The notes below the pieces were generated by a model that was not told where the DNA came from, made no database searches, and was given only the letters and a program-made list of their open reading frames with translations. Position numbers and translations under genes: made by a program. 23,403 nucleotides of DNA, from contig DATEHC010000013.1 in the NCBI GenBank assembly GCA_035279785.1, positions 1 through 23,403 on the forward strand, in the 5' to 3' direction. Shown one piece after another: positions 14,133 through 21,795 of the stretch; position 1 is the stretch's first letter, and the number at the start of each line of letters is the position of its first letter. This stretch comes from 40CM-4-65-16 sp035279785 (GTDB lineage: Bacteria; Chloroflexota; Dormibacteria; Dormibacterales; Dormibacteraceae).

Positions 14133-14902
14133 AGGAAAAGGAGCCCCGAGCGGCGAACGCAGAGCCGACTGACGTCGAGCTCGTGCGCGCCTACCGCGAG
14201 GGCGACGTACATGCGTTCGAGGAGCTGCACCGGCGCTACGTCGCGTCGATCTTCCGTCTCGTTCGCCGCAAGCTCGGCGATGCGCTCCTGGCCGAGGACA
14301 TAGCCCAGGAGACGTTCATGAAGGCCCTTCGCATGATGGACCGGGTCGACGACTCCTTCAACTTCGGCGGATGGGTCCACACGGTGGCTCGCAACCTCTG
14401 CTTCGACGAGCTTCGGCGCCGCCAGCGCGACCTGCGCGCCGACGGCACGACCGAGGAAGAAGACGACGAGCTCATGTCAAATCTTCCGTCCACGGCGAAG
14501 GCGTTCGACCCGGTCATGGTGCAGGAGTCGAACGAGACGCGGCGCCAGGTGTGGGCGGTGGCGCAACGGCTGCCCGAGAAATACCGTCTCGTCCTCACGC
14601 TCCGCGAGCTGCAGGACATGAGCTATCGCCAGATCGCGCGCACCCTGAAGATGTCCGAGAGCGCGGTGGAAACTCTTCTCTATCGAGCCCGTCTGCGGTT
14701 CAAAGAGGAGTACCTCGCCTCCCAGCGCGAAGGCGAGATCACACACGAGGAGGCGCTGCCTCTGCTCGCGCCTTATCTCGCCGGGAAGCTGCGCCGGCCG
14801 CAGGCCGAAGCAGTTCGGGATCACATCGCCACTTGCACCAAATGCGCCCGCCGCATCGGCCGGAGAAAGCTCCGAGACCAGCGCAGGAGTGAGACAGGAT
14901 GA
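14120..14902 (+). CDS. ECF-type sigma factor with fused zinc-finger anti-sigma-like tail
   Basis: This is a 260-residue sigma-70 family factor. Region 2 (VELVRAYREGDVHAFEELHRRY, AEDIAQETFMKALR, WVHTVARNLCFDELRRRQRD) binds core polymerase and the -10. Region 4 (LPEKYRLVLTLRELQDMSYRQIARTLKMSESAVETLLYRARLR, roughly residues 150-195) binds the -35. The extra C-terminal part (about 210-260) reads LPLLAPYLAGKLRRPQAEAV followed by H235-xxx-C239-xx-C242, the HxxxCxxC pattern of zf-HC2/ZAS domains normally found in separate anti-sigma factors. A partner anti-sigma gene is not next to it, so the tail may do that job or sense redox or zinc. The following gene is of unknown function. Confidence 0.92.
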   Translation: MGEVEEKEPRAANAEPTDVELVRAYREGDVHAFEELHRRYVASIFRLVRRKLGDALLAEDIAQETFMKALRMMDRVDDSFNFGGWVHTVARNLCFDELRRRQRDLRADGTTEEEDDELMSNLPSTAKAFDPVMVQESNETRRQVWAVAQRLPEKYRLVLTLRELQDMSYRQIARTLKMSESAVETLLYRARLRFKEEYLASQREGEITHEEALPLLAPYLAGKLRRPQAEAVRDHIATCTKCARRIGRRKLRDQRRSETG

Positions 14903-14909
14903 GGGTTAG

Positions 14910-14915
14910 TACAGT
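14910..14915 (+). promoter_or_regulatory. Possible -10 hexamer for the 14925 gene
   Basis: TACAGT lies 9 bases before the ATG at 14925, in the 22-base gap after the sigma-factor gene. It would give a nearly leaderless transcript, so this gene may be transcribed separately from the sigma factor. Confidence 0.4.
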
Positions 14916-14924
14916 AGGTGTGAA

Positions 14925-15482
14925 ATGGCCAGGGTAGTCGTGCGCTTTTTCGACGACGAGACCGTGGAAGGGGTCGCTCGCGACCTCGATTTCGACGAGC
15001 CCGATTTCCTGGTCGAGGTCGACGACGCCGGTGGTCTCGAGAACAACGAGACGGCGTGGATTCCGCTGACCGCGGTGAAGTGGGTCGAGCTGCAGCGCGA
15101 CAAGGAGCTCGCGGACACGCCCACGCGCAAGGTCGCGATTCGATTTCTCGACGGTGAAGTGCTGCGCGGTCATCTCGACGGCACGCTCGAGCGGCATCGC
15201 TACGGCGTCGTGCTGCACCTCCATGCGGAGCACAGCGACAGCCCGATCCGCAAGCTCGGCATTCCTTTCTCGGCGGTCAAGGCGCTGTTCTTCGTCCGCG
15301 AGTTCGACGCGCGGGGGGAAGAGGCGGGGACTGCCTCCGATGCGTACCTGGCGCGACGCACGATGGCACCGCTCCTGGACGTGCTGGAGGAGATGGACAT
15401 GCTGACCCGGCTGCACCGCGACGGATTGCTGTCGGACACCGAGTACGCCTCCAAGCGGACGCTCGTGCTGGAGAGGCTGTAA
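14925..15482 (+). CDS. Unknown two-repeat protein with SHOCT-like tail, 185 aa
   Basis: The protein has two similar beta-rich units. The first is VVVRFFDDETVEGVARDLDFDEPDFLVEV... WIPLTAVKWVEL (residues 4-65). The second is VAIRFLDGEVLRGHLDGTLERHRYGVVLHL... IPFSAVKALFFVREF (about 70-128). This resembles the DUF6982 type; I am not certain of the name. The end, MDMLTRLHRDGLLSDTEYASKRTLVLERL, looks like a SHOCT-type short C-terminal domain. There is no membrane segment or signal peptide, and the function is unknown. A paired-palindrome element begins two bases after the stop. Confidence 0.8.
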   Translation: MARVVVRFFDDETVEGVARDLDFDEPDFLVEVDDAGGLENNETAWIPLTAVKWVELQRDKELADTPTRKVAIRFLDGEVLRGHLDGTLERHRYGVVLHLHAEHSDSPIRKLGIPFSAVKALFFVREFDARGEEAGTASDAYLARRTMAPLLDVLEEMDMLTRLHRDGLLSDTEYASKRTLVLERL

Positions 15483-15483
15483 C

Positions 15484-15549
15484 CCCGGATAGTCCGGACT
15501 ATCCGGGCTTTGGGGCGGTCTCAGGCACCGATGGTCGCGACTATCCGGT
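15484..15549. repeat. Paired-palindrome element, copy 3
   Basis: The left unit (15484-15507) is a perfect 24-bp palindrome: CCCGGATAGTCC followed by its complement. The right unit (15530-15545) is GATGGTCGCGACTATC, with a CGCG core and one mismatch that would be a G-U pair in RNA; flanking ACCG and CGGT can extend the stem with one bulge. Centres are 42 bp apart. The 26-base spacer shares GACCGCC at the same position with copy 4 read on the opposite strand. Confidence 0.9.
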
Positions 15550-15567
15550 AATGGCGAAGGCTCCGCG

Positions 15568-15573
15568 TAGAAT
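15568..15573 (+). promoter_or_regulatory. -10 hexamer for pdxS (leaderless)
   Basis: TAGAAT, the best -10 match in the window, is followed by 7 bases and an in-frame GTG at 15581. The right-hand palindrome of repeat copy 3 ends just upstream, where a -35 element would lie, so it could affect this promoter. Confidence 0.55.
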
Positions 15574-15580
15574 TCCGAAC

Positions 15581-16498
15581 GTGGCCGGAAGCAATGGCTC
15601 CCGCAATGGCGAAGGCTCGGTGAAGGGCTCGTTCAAGGTCAAGGCCGGGCTTGCCCAGATGCTCAAGGGCGGCGTGATCATGGACGTCGTCACGCCCGAG
15701 CACGCCCGGATCGCCCAGGACGCCGGGGCCTGCGCGGTGATGGCTCTCGAGCGCGTCCCCGCCGACATCCGCAAGGAAGGCGGCGTGGCCCGGATGTCCG
15801 ACCCCGACCTGATCAAGTCGATCATGGCCGCGGTCACCATCCCGGTCATGGCCAAGTGCCGGATCGGCCACTTCGTCGAGGCGCAGGTCCTCGAGGCGCT
15901 CGGCATCGACTACATCGACGAGTCCGAGGTGCTGACGCCGGCCGACGAGGAGAACCACATCGACAAGCACCCGTTCAAGGTGCCCTTCGTGTGTGGATGC
16001 CGCGACCTCGGTGAAGCAACCCGTCGCATAGCCGAAGGGGCGGCCATGATCCGCACGAAGGGTGAGGCGGGCACCGGCAACGTTGTCGAGGCCGTGCGTC
16101 ACGCTCGAGCAGTGAACGCGGGCATCCGCAAGCTCCAGGGAATGAATCACGCCGAGCTCGTGCACGAGGCCAAGCAGCTCGGTGCTCCCGTCGACGTGCT
16201 CGAGGAATGTCAGAAGCTTGGCCGTCTTCCGGTCGTCAACTTCGCCGCGGGCGGAATCGCGACTCCCGCCGACGCCGCGCTGATGATGCAGCTTGGCGTT
16301 GACGGCGTTTTCGTCGGGTCGGGCATCTTCAAGTCCGAGGACCCCTTGAAGCGTGCCAAGGCGATCGTCGCCGCGACCACGTACTTCGACAAACCAGAGG
16401 TGCTGGCCGAGGTTTCCGCGGGGCTGGGCGAAGCGATGCGCGGCCTCGAGATACCGGCCATCCCCAAGGACGAGCTGCTCGCTGCCCGAGGCTGGTAA
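15581..16498 (+). CDS. pdxS: Pyridoxal 5'-phosphate synthase, PdxS subunit
   Basis: PdxS is the barrel-shaped synthase that builds PLP from ribose 5-phosphate, glyceraldehyde 3-phosphate and ammonia supplied by PdxT. The protein contains FKVKAGLAQMLKGGVIMDVV, VMALERVPADIR, VTIPVMAKCRIGHFVEAQVL with a catalytic Lys, YIDESEVLTPADE, the second active Lys in IRTKGEAGTGNVVEAVRH, and FAAGGIATPADAAL. An in-frame ATG at 15551 would add 10 residues, but GTG 15581 has a TAGAAT hexamer at leaderless spacing and gives 305 residues. The first ~16 residues (Ser/Gly/Asn-rich) are not conserved. pdxT follows after 25 bases. Confidence 0.96.
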   Translation: MAGSNGSRNGEGSVKGSFKVKAGLAQMLKGGVIMDVVTPEHARIAQDAGACAVMALERVPADIRKEGGVARMSDPDLIKSIMAAVTIPVMAKCRIGHFVEAQVLEALGIDYIDESEVLTPADEENHIDKHPFKVPFVCGCRDLGEATRRIAEGAAMIRTKGEAGTGNVVEAVRHARAVNAGIRKLQGMNHAELVHEAKQLGAPVDVLEECQKLGRLPVVNFAAGGIATPADAALMMQLGVDGVFVGSGIFKSEDPLKRAKAIVAATTYFDKPEVLAEVSAGLGEAMRGLEIPAIPKDELLAARGW

Positions 16499-16523
16499 CG
16501 CCGGGCGCGCGCAGGGCGCACGA

Positions 16524-17120
16524 TTGGCCAAGCCGAACAAACCCCTCATCGGGGTCCTCGCGATGCAGGGAGCGTTCGCCGAGCATCTCAAGGCACTGGA
16601 AAAAGCCGGCGCCCGCACGCGCCTGGTTCGCACGCGCGAAGACCTCGACGGCCTCGACGGCATCGTGCTTCCCGGTGGCGAGAGCACGACCATGACGATG
16701 CTCATGGAGCGCGTCGGCCTCCTCGAACCGCTGCGCGATGCGATCCGCGGCGGCCTGGCGACGCTCGCGACATGCGCGGGCATGATCGTGCTCGCCCGCG
16801 ACATCACCGATGGCATGGCCGGTCAGACCGGCCTCGGCCTGCTCGACATCGACGTGCGCCGTAACGGGTACGGTCGCCAGGTCGACAGCTTCGAATCGCC
16901 CCTGCACATCGAAGGGATGAACGGAAGGACCTTCCCCGGCGTCTTCATCCGCGCACCCCTGGTCGAGCGTGTGGGTGCCGTCAAGGTGATCGCCGAGCAC
17001 GACGGCCATCCGGTGGCCGTCCAGCAGGATCGAATGCTCGCGCTGTGCTTTCACCCGGAGCTGACCGACGACCTGCGACTCCATAGAGAGTTCGTGAAGT
17101 TGGCGGCGCGGCCCGCTTGA
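16524..17120 (+). CDS. pdxT: Pyridoxal 5'-phosphate synthase, glutaminase subunit PdxT
   Basis: This 198-residue class I glutamine amidotransferase supplies ammonia to PdxS. GVLAMQGAFAEHL begins the fold and LPGGESTTM is the oxyanion strand. The catalytic triad is C84 (in ATCAGMIVLA), H177 and E179 (in CFHPELT). GYGRQVDSFE is a family segment near the PdxS interface. The TTG at 16524 was chosen because it gives the standard N-terminus MAKPNKPLIGVLAMQG; the frame is open further upstream but that region is not conserved. The stop overlaps the TTG of the next gene (TTGA). Confidence 0.95.
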   Translation: MAKPNKPLIGVLAMQGAFAEHLKALEKAGARTRLVRTREDLDGLDGIVLPGGESTTMTMLMERVGLLEPLRDAIRGGLATLATCAGMIVLARDITDGMAGQTGLGLLDIDVRRNGYGRQVDSFESPLHIEGMNGRTFPGVFIRAPLVERVGAVKVIAEHDGHPVAVQQDRMLALCFHPELTDDLRLHREFVKLAARPA

Positions 17121-18064
17121 AGATCCGACCTGCCGGCCTTCTCGACCTCTCCCGCATCGAGGAGATGCATCACACCTCGGACGTGAAGGTCAGCGCCGCA
17201 GCGCCTCCCGCCGCGCGGCTGTGGTCGGTGTTGAGCTCGACCCTGTCCGCGTTACTGCCACTGTCGCAGGAGACGCTGATGTACGTCGCTGAGCAGAACG
17301 GCAAGGTGGTGGGTTTCATCCAGGCCTCCGGCCAGCCGATCAGCCTCGACCTCCGGCGCGCGCGGGTGCTGCAGGTGTTGAACCTCCAGGTCGCCGAGGG
17401 CGCAGACGAGGACGACGTCGCGCCCGCGCTCGTGCAGCACCTCTGCAACCAGGCGCTCGAGCGCGGCGCGCTGCGCCTGTTCGTGCGCGTGCCGGAGCGC
17501 GATGCCCTTCTGCCCGCGTTTCGCCTCCAGGGCTTCCGCCAGTACGCCACCGAGCAGGTCGTGTATGCGGAGAAGCCGCAGGCCCGTGCCGATCAGTCGC
17601 CGGAAGGTCTGCGCGACTGGAAGCGCGGCGACGACCGCAGGCTCTACCAGCTTTACCGCAAGGTGACGCCCCAGGGCGTTTCCCAGTTGGAGGCCCCGAC
17701 GTACCGCGAGTGGAAGGCAATGCACGCGACCGAGCTCACCGGCGGTGAGGTCGTGGATCGCGTGGAGGTAGTCGGCTGGGTGCGGATGCAGCGCGGCTCG
17801 GGCGCGCGGCCGAACACGCTTCAGTTCATGGCGCTGCCCGAGAATCCGCTACCCGCGGAGCTTGCCGACCACGGAATCTCGCTGGTGGGCGACTCGGAAT
17901 CGCCCGTTTGGTCGAGCCTCCGTCACTATGATTCGCACATGATCGACGCCCTTCGCGGGCGTGGATTCAGTGTCTTGCTGACGCAATTGCTTTTGGTCAA
18001 AGAGCTCGCGCACAGGGTGCCGAAGCCGGTCCGGGAGAAGGGACTGGTGCCTTCGTTCGGATGA
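17117..18064 (+). CDS. GNAT-like acetyltransferase family protein, 315 aa
   Basis: The first half has the layout of a GNAT domain: KIRPAGLLDLSRIEEMH at the start, a MYVAEQNGKVVGFIQAS strand pair, a VLQVLNLQV strand, the helix of LVQHLCNQALERGA, and LRLFVRVPERDALLPAFRLQGFRQYATEQVVY. The usual acetyl-CoA loop (R/Q-x-x-G-x-G/A) is not obvious, so catalysis is uncertain. The second half (about 150-315) may be a second, degenerate GNAT unit ending in MIDALRGRGFSVLLTQLLLVKEL. The substrate is unknown. The TTG start overlaps the pdxT stop, and the stop overlaps the ATG of the R3H ATPase (ATGA), so it is embedded in this operon. Confidence 0.75.
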   Translation: MKIRPAGLLDLSRIEEMHHTSDVKVSAAAPPAARLWSVLSSTLSALLPLSQETLMYVAEQNGKVVGFIQASGQPISLDLRRARVLQVLNLQVAEGADEDDVAPALVQHLCNQALERGALRLFVRVPERDALLPAFRLQGFRQYATEQVVYAEKPQARADQSPEGLRDWKRGDDRRLYQLYRKVTPQGVSQLEAPTYREWKAMHATELTGGEVVDRVEVVGWVRMQRGSGARPNTLQFMALPENPLPAELADHGISLVGDSESPVWSSLRHYDSHMIDALRGRGFSVLLTQLLLVKELAHRVPKPVREKGLVPSFG

Positions 18065-19605
18065 GCGCACTCGAACGCCAACAGTCTTCGCGCGCGGCCA
18101 ACTGGGACGAAGAGATCGAGCTCCTCGCGCGCGCCCTGCCTCCTGAACTTGCGCGTGCCCTGCACGAGCGCACCGACCCGCGTGAGCTGCTCGAGATAGT
18201 CCTGGACCTCGGTCGCGAGCCGGAGGCGCGCGTGCCGGGACGAGAGGTTCTGCTGGCCGACCATCCGGTGTCGGCGTCCGACCTCGACCATGTCGAGAAC
18301 AACGTCGGCCAGTTCAGCGACGACAACCGCGCGGGGATCGAGCGGACGCTGCACCGCGTCTCGGCGATTCGCAATCGGTCAGGACGCATCGTCGGCCTGA
18401 CCATGCGCGTCGGTCGCGCGGTCACCGGGACCGGCGAGATCATCCGCGACATCGTCGTCTCGGGCCAGAGCATCCTTCTGCTCGGCCGTCCTGGCATCGG
18501 CAAGACCACGATGCTGCGCGAATGCGCGCGCCTGCTCGCGGACGAGCTGCGCAAGCGCGTCGTCATCGTCGACACGTCCAACGAGATCGGCGGCGACGGC
18601 GACATCCCGCATCCCGGCATCGGCCGGGCACGCCGCATGCAGGTCAAGACTCCGCTGCTACAACACGCGGTGATGATCGAGGCGGTCGAGAATCACATGC
18701 CCGAGGTCATCGTCATCGATGAGATCGGCACAGAGCTCGAGGCGGCGGCTGCTCGCACGATCGCGGAGCGCGGGGTGCAGCTCATCGCCACTGCGCACGG
18801 GCAGACACTGGAAAACCTGCTCGTCAACCCGACGCTGAACGACCTGCTGGGCGGAATCCAGAGCGTGACGCTGTCCGACGAGGAGGCCCGACGCCGTGGC
18901 ACGCAGAAGTCGGTGCTCGAGCGCAAGGCGCCGCCCACGTTCGACGTGCTGGTAGAGATCCAGGACCGAGACCGCGTCGCGATCCACATGCCGCTCGCGG
19001 ACGTCGTCGACGGGGCGCTGCGCGGCCCGGTGCCCACGCCGAAGGTTCGCGTCCGCACGCGTGAGGGACGCGTCATCTCGAACGTCGAGACCCCGGTGAT
19101 CGTGCAGTCGGAGCCCGCACCGCAGGCTGCTCCGAAGCCGCTCGGCATCTTTCCCTACGGGGTGAGCCGTCATCACGTCGAGCAGTCGATCCGCGAGCTC
19201 GACCTGCCGGTCCGAGTGCTCGGGAACCTCGACGGCGCCGGCGCCGTCCTGACCCTCAAGAACCACTACCGCCGGCGGCCCGACAGCCTGCGCCAGGCGG
19301 AGAGCCGCGGCCTGCCGATCCACATCCTCAAGAGCAACACGGTCACCCAGGTGCGCGATGCCCTGGCGCGGATCTACGACGTGGACAAGCAGGACGACGC
19401 GGCAACGAAGGCGCTCGCCGAGGCGGCGGCCGCGATCCGCCAGGTCAAGACCACGCTTCGGCCAGTCGAGATATCGCCCCAGAACGCGTATCTGCGCCGC
19501 CTCCAGCACCAGCTCGTCGCCGAAAACGACCTGTCGGCACGCAGCACGGGCAAGGAGCCGCAGCGACGTCTGCGCATCACTCCCGTACCGGAACAGACCG
19601 CCTGA
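18061..19605 (+). CDS. AAA ATPase with C-terminal R3H domain (Ycf45/SpoIIIAA-like)
   Basis: This is a 514-residue P-loop ATPase. After an N-terminal helical part, Walker A is LGRPGIGKTTMLRE near residues 141-154, followed by VVIVDTSNEIGGDGD. Walker B is VIVIDEIGTELEAAAARTIAERG near 217-235, with the sensor region IATAHGQTLENLL. This arrangement matches SpoIIIAA and chloroplast/cyanobacterial Ycf45 proteins. A Pro/Ala linker near 350-360 leads to a middle domain (IFPYGVSRHHVEQSI, LKNHYRRRPDSLRQAESRGLPI). The C-terminal R3H-type segment (VEISPQNAYLRRLQHQLVAENDLSARSTGKEPQRRLRI) binds single-stranded nucleic acid in related proteins. Its biological role is not established. Confidence 0.92.
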   Translation: MSALERQQSSRAANWDEEIELLARALPPELARALHERTDPRELLEIVLDLGREPEARVPGREVLLADHPVSASDLDHVENNVGQFSDDNRAGIERTLHRVSAIRNRSGRIVGLTMRVGRAVTGTGEIIRDIVVSGQSILLLGRPGIGKTTMLRECARLLADELRKRVVIVDTSNEIGGDGDIPHPGIGRARRMQVKTPLLQHAVMIEAVENHMPEVIVIDEIGTELEAAAARTIAERGVQLIATAHGQTLENLLVNPTLNDLLGGIQSVTLSDEEARRRGTQKSVLERKAPPTFDVLVEIQDRDRVAIHMPLADVVDGALRGPVPTPKVRVRTREGRVISNVETPVIVQSEPAPQAAPKPLGIFPYGVSRHHVEQSIRELDLPVRVLGNLDGAGAVLTLKNHYRRRPDSLRQAESRGLPIHILKSNTVTQVRDALARIYDVDKQDDAATKALAEAAAAIRQVKTTLRPVEISPQNAYLRRLQHQLVAENDLSARSTGKEPQRRLRITPVPEQTA

Positions 19606-19614
19606 TCGAGGGCT

Positions 19615-19620
19615 TACGCT
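19615..19620 (+). promoter_or_regulatory. -10 hexamer for tmk (leaderless)
   Basis: TACGCT lies 6 bases before the GTG of tmk at 19627, in the 21-base gap after the ATPase stop. No Shine-Dalgarno site is present. tmk-darA may therefore have its own promoter. Confidence 0.45.
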
Positions 19621-19626
19621 TCGCCT

Positions 19627-20235
19627 GTGGCGAAGCGGGGGCTCTTCATCACGTTCGAGGGCACCGAGGGTTCGGGCAAGACGACCCAGGCCGAGCTGCT
19701 CAGCGAGTGGCTCGCGAGACATAACCCCGTGCTGGTGCGCGAGCCCGGCGGGACCGAGCTGAGCGAGCAGATCCGCGACGTGCTCCTGTACCGCGGCCTG
19801 GAGATCGACGCGGAGGCCGAGATGTACCTCTTCATGGCGGCGCGCCGGCAGCTGATTGCGGAGGTGATCGAGCCGTCGCTCACGGCCGGGCAGATCGTGA
19901 TCGCCGACCGCTACCACGACTCGACGCTCGCGTATCAGGGCGGCGCCCGCGGCGTGCCCGCGACCTGGCCGCCGACCTTCCCGCGCCCGGACATCACGTT
20001 CCTGCTCGAGGGACCGGCCGAGGTGGGGTTGAACCGGCACGAGGCTGCGGGCAAGAGCAAGGACCGCATGGAGCAGGAGTCGATCGACTTTCACCGCAAG
20101 GTCGCGGAGGCGTACGAGAAGCTGGCGAACCAGGAGCCGCAGCGTTTCGTGCGGCTCGACGCGACCGGATCGCGCGACAAGATTCAGTTCGAGGTGCGCG
20201 ATCGCCTCAAGAAGCTGCTCGACGGGGTGGAGTGA
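19627..20235 (+). CDS. tmk: Thymidylate kinase
   Basis: This 202-residue kinase converts dTMP to dTDP. The P-loop is FEGTEGSGKTTQAELL near residues 9-24. REPGGTELSEQIRDVLL binds the substrate. IADRYHDSTLAYQGGARG carries the DRY motif, and the LID region is LNRHEAAGKSKDRMEQES. The GTG start is set by the conserved AKRGLFITFEG strand. The stop overlaps the GTG of the next gene (GTGA), the tmk-darA order also known from Firmicutes. Confidence 0.96.
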   Translation: MAKRGLFITFEGTEGSGKTTQAELLSEWLARHNPVLVREPGGTELSEQIRDVLLYRGLEIDAEAEMYLFMAARRQLIAEVIEPSLTAGQIVIADRYHDSTLAYQGGARGVPATWPPTFPRPDITFLLEGPAEVGLNRHEAAGKSKDRMEQESIDFHRKVAEAYEKLANQEPQRFVRLDATGSRDKIQFEVRDRLKKLLDGVE

Positions 20236-20561
20236 AGCTCATCATCGCGGTGGTGCAGGGCGAGGACGCCCAGCGCACCGTGCAGGGGCTGAACGACAAA
20301 GGGATCACGTCGACGCGGATCTCCTCGAGCGGCGGCTTTCTGCAACAGGGCAACGTGACACTTCTCATCGGAGCTGCGGAGTCGCAGGTCGAGGTGGCGC
20401 TCGACGTCATCCGCGAGAGCTGCAAGGAGCGGAGCCGTTACCTCTCGCCCGCGCCACCACTCGCGGAGCCTGGCGAGATGTTCCTTGCCTACCCGGTCGA
20501 GGTCCAGGTGGGCGGGGCGACCGTGTGGGTCGTGCCGGTGGAGTCCTTCGAGAAGATCTGA
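20232..20561 (+). CDS. darA: Cyclic di-AMP receptor (DarA/PstA family)
   Basis: This is a 109-residue PII-like protein. MKLIIAVVQGEDAQRTVQGL, then GITSTRISSSGGFLQQGNVTLLIGA, VEVALDVIRESCKERSRYL and a final VQVGGATVWVVPVESFEKI match DarA/PstA, a trimer that binds cyclic di-AMP between subunits. The Arg-Ser-Ser-x-Gly-Gly-Phe segment corresponds to the ligand loop. Targets of the family are not fully known. It is translationally coupled to tmk. The convergent oxidoreductase ends only 4 bases beyond its stop, leaving no room for a terminator. Confidence 0.92.
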   Translation: MKLIIAVVQGEDAQRTVQGLNDKGITSTRISSSGGFLQQGNVTLLIGAAESQVEVALDVIRESCKERSRYLSPAPPLAEPGEMFLAYPVEVQVGGATVWVVPVESFEKI

Positions 20562-20565
20562 GCGC

Positions 20566-21792
20566 TCAGCCGGACGCGGCTGAATCGAACATCGTCTTCA
20601 AGACCGCGTGCCGAAAACGATCCATCGGGTCCAAAGCCTCGTCGAGGAAGCGAGGCATCGCCTGAAGCAGCGCGCGCGCGTCGTGCTGGTTGACGAGGAC
20701 CGGTCGCAGCTGTGCGAGAGCTTGCTCGTCATCGCGCAGCGCGACGGCATTGGTCGTTTGGTCGAAAAGCGCGCGGAACGAGTTGTCGCGCCGCTCGTGA
20801 TATGCGGCCATCGTTTCGTCCCATGGCCGGCCGCTGAAGAATTCTTCGAGCGACTTGGCGAGCCAGAACCCCTGGAGCATTGCGTCGCCGACTCCATACG
20901 CGGTGATCGGATCCTTGACGTAGGCGGCGTCGCCGGTGAGCGCCCATCCCGGGCCGTATGGCTTGCGGAAGAAGTTCTCGATGCCGCGCACGCCGAGCAT
21001 GCTGCCTTCCAGCTTCGCGTTGCGGATGCGCCTCTCCATTCCCGGAAACTTCTCGTACTCGGAGAGGAACCAACCGCGCGGATCGATGCGGATACGGGGG
21101 AACTCCTCAGGCTGGGCTTCGATGATCAGGATGTGCTCGTCCGGGCGCATGGCGAGACAGAAGCCGACTCGGTTAGAGCCGAAAAATATCTCCGCCGCCG
21201 GATCCGCCAGTGGCTCGACACCATGGAAGTAGCCGTAGTAGATCGGGCGGCCAAGGATGCGCTCACCGTACTTCTCGGCACCGACCCACTCGGCCACCTT
21301 CGAGCCCTTGCCGTCGGCGCCTACGACGACGCGAGCGCGGACTTCGAACGAGTCACCGCCGAGTCGCTGGACGAGCGCACCAACGATCCTTTCGTCCTCC
21401 ACCACCAGCCGGTCGACGCGAGACCGCTGCACGAACTCCGCGCCCAGCTCGACTGCGCGGTTGATCAGGACCTCGTCGAGAACTACGCGTCTGGGTGCGA
21501 GCGTGTACGTGCCCTCGGGACCGGCGGGCGCCTCGATCATGATGTCGCCCAACCAGGCGCGGTGACGATACATGCGCTGGAAGCCGGCACTCTCGACCGC
21601 GTCAAGGACGCCGAGCCGCTTGAGCGACTCAACCGCGCTGAAGTTCAGGCCGTGCGTCGAGATCGTGTCGCTGGGAAAGGTGTCGCGGTCGACCATGATG
21701 ACCTCGCGACCGCGCTCGGCGAGCCGGATGGCGAGGCTGGAGCCCGCGACTCGCGCGCCGACGATCAGCGCATCAAAGTCGCCGGTGCGCAT
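20566..21792 (-). CDS. FAD-dependent oxidoreductase (geranylgeranyl-reductase/PHBH-like)
   Basis: This is a 408-residue flavoprotein. DALIVGARVAGSSLAIRLAERGREVIMVDR (residues 7-36) is the FAD-binding Rossmann segment in the GxRxAG variant. ARVVVGADGKGS carries the DG motif that contacts both FAD and cofactor, and GWALTGDAAYVKDPITAYGVGDAM has the GD motif for the ribityl chain. These define the p-hydroxybenzoate hydroxylase/geranylgeranyl reductase superfamily. Whether it hydroxylates or reduces cannot be told. The ATG lies 3 bases after the stop of the acyl-CoA dehydrogenase gene, so they probably share a transcript and perhaps a lipid or degradation pathway. Confidence 0.9.
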   Translation of the reverse strand: MRTGDFDALIVGARVAGSSLAIRLAERGREVIMVDRDTFPSDTISTHGLNFSAVESLKRLGVLDAVESAGFQRMYRHRAWLGDIMIEAPAGPEGTYTLAPRRVVLDEVLINRAVELGAEFVQRSRVDRLVVEDERIVGALVQRLGGDSFEVRARVVVGADGKGSKVAEWVGAEKYGERILGRPIYYGYFHGVEPLADPAAEIFFGSNRVGFCLAMRPDEHILIIEAQPEEFPRIRIDPRGWFLSEYEKFPGMERRIRNAKLEGSMLGVRGIENFFRKPYGPGWALTGDAAYVKDPITAYGVGDAMLQGFWLAKSLEEFFSGRPWDETMAAYHERRDNSFRALFDQTTNAVALRDDEQALAQLRPVLVNQHDARALLQAMPRFLDEALDPMDRFRHAVLKTMFDSAASG

Positions 21793-21795
21793 CTC

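Noticed and set aside
18195..18202. GATAGTCC inside the R3H ATPase gene
   Set aside because: The right arm is absent (CTGGACCTC follows) and it lies within conserved coding sequence with no second unit.
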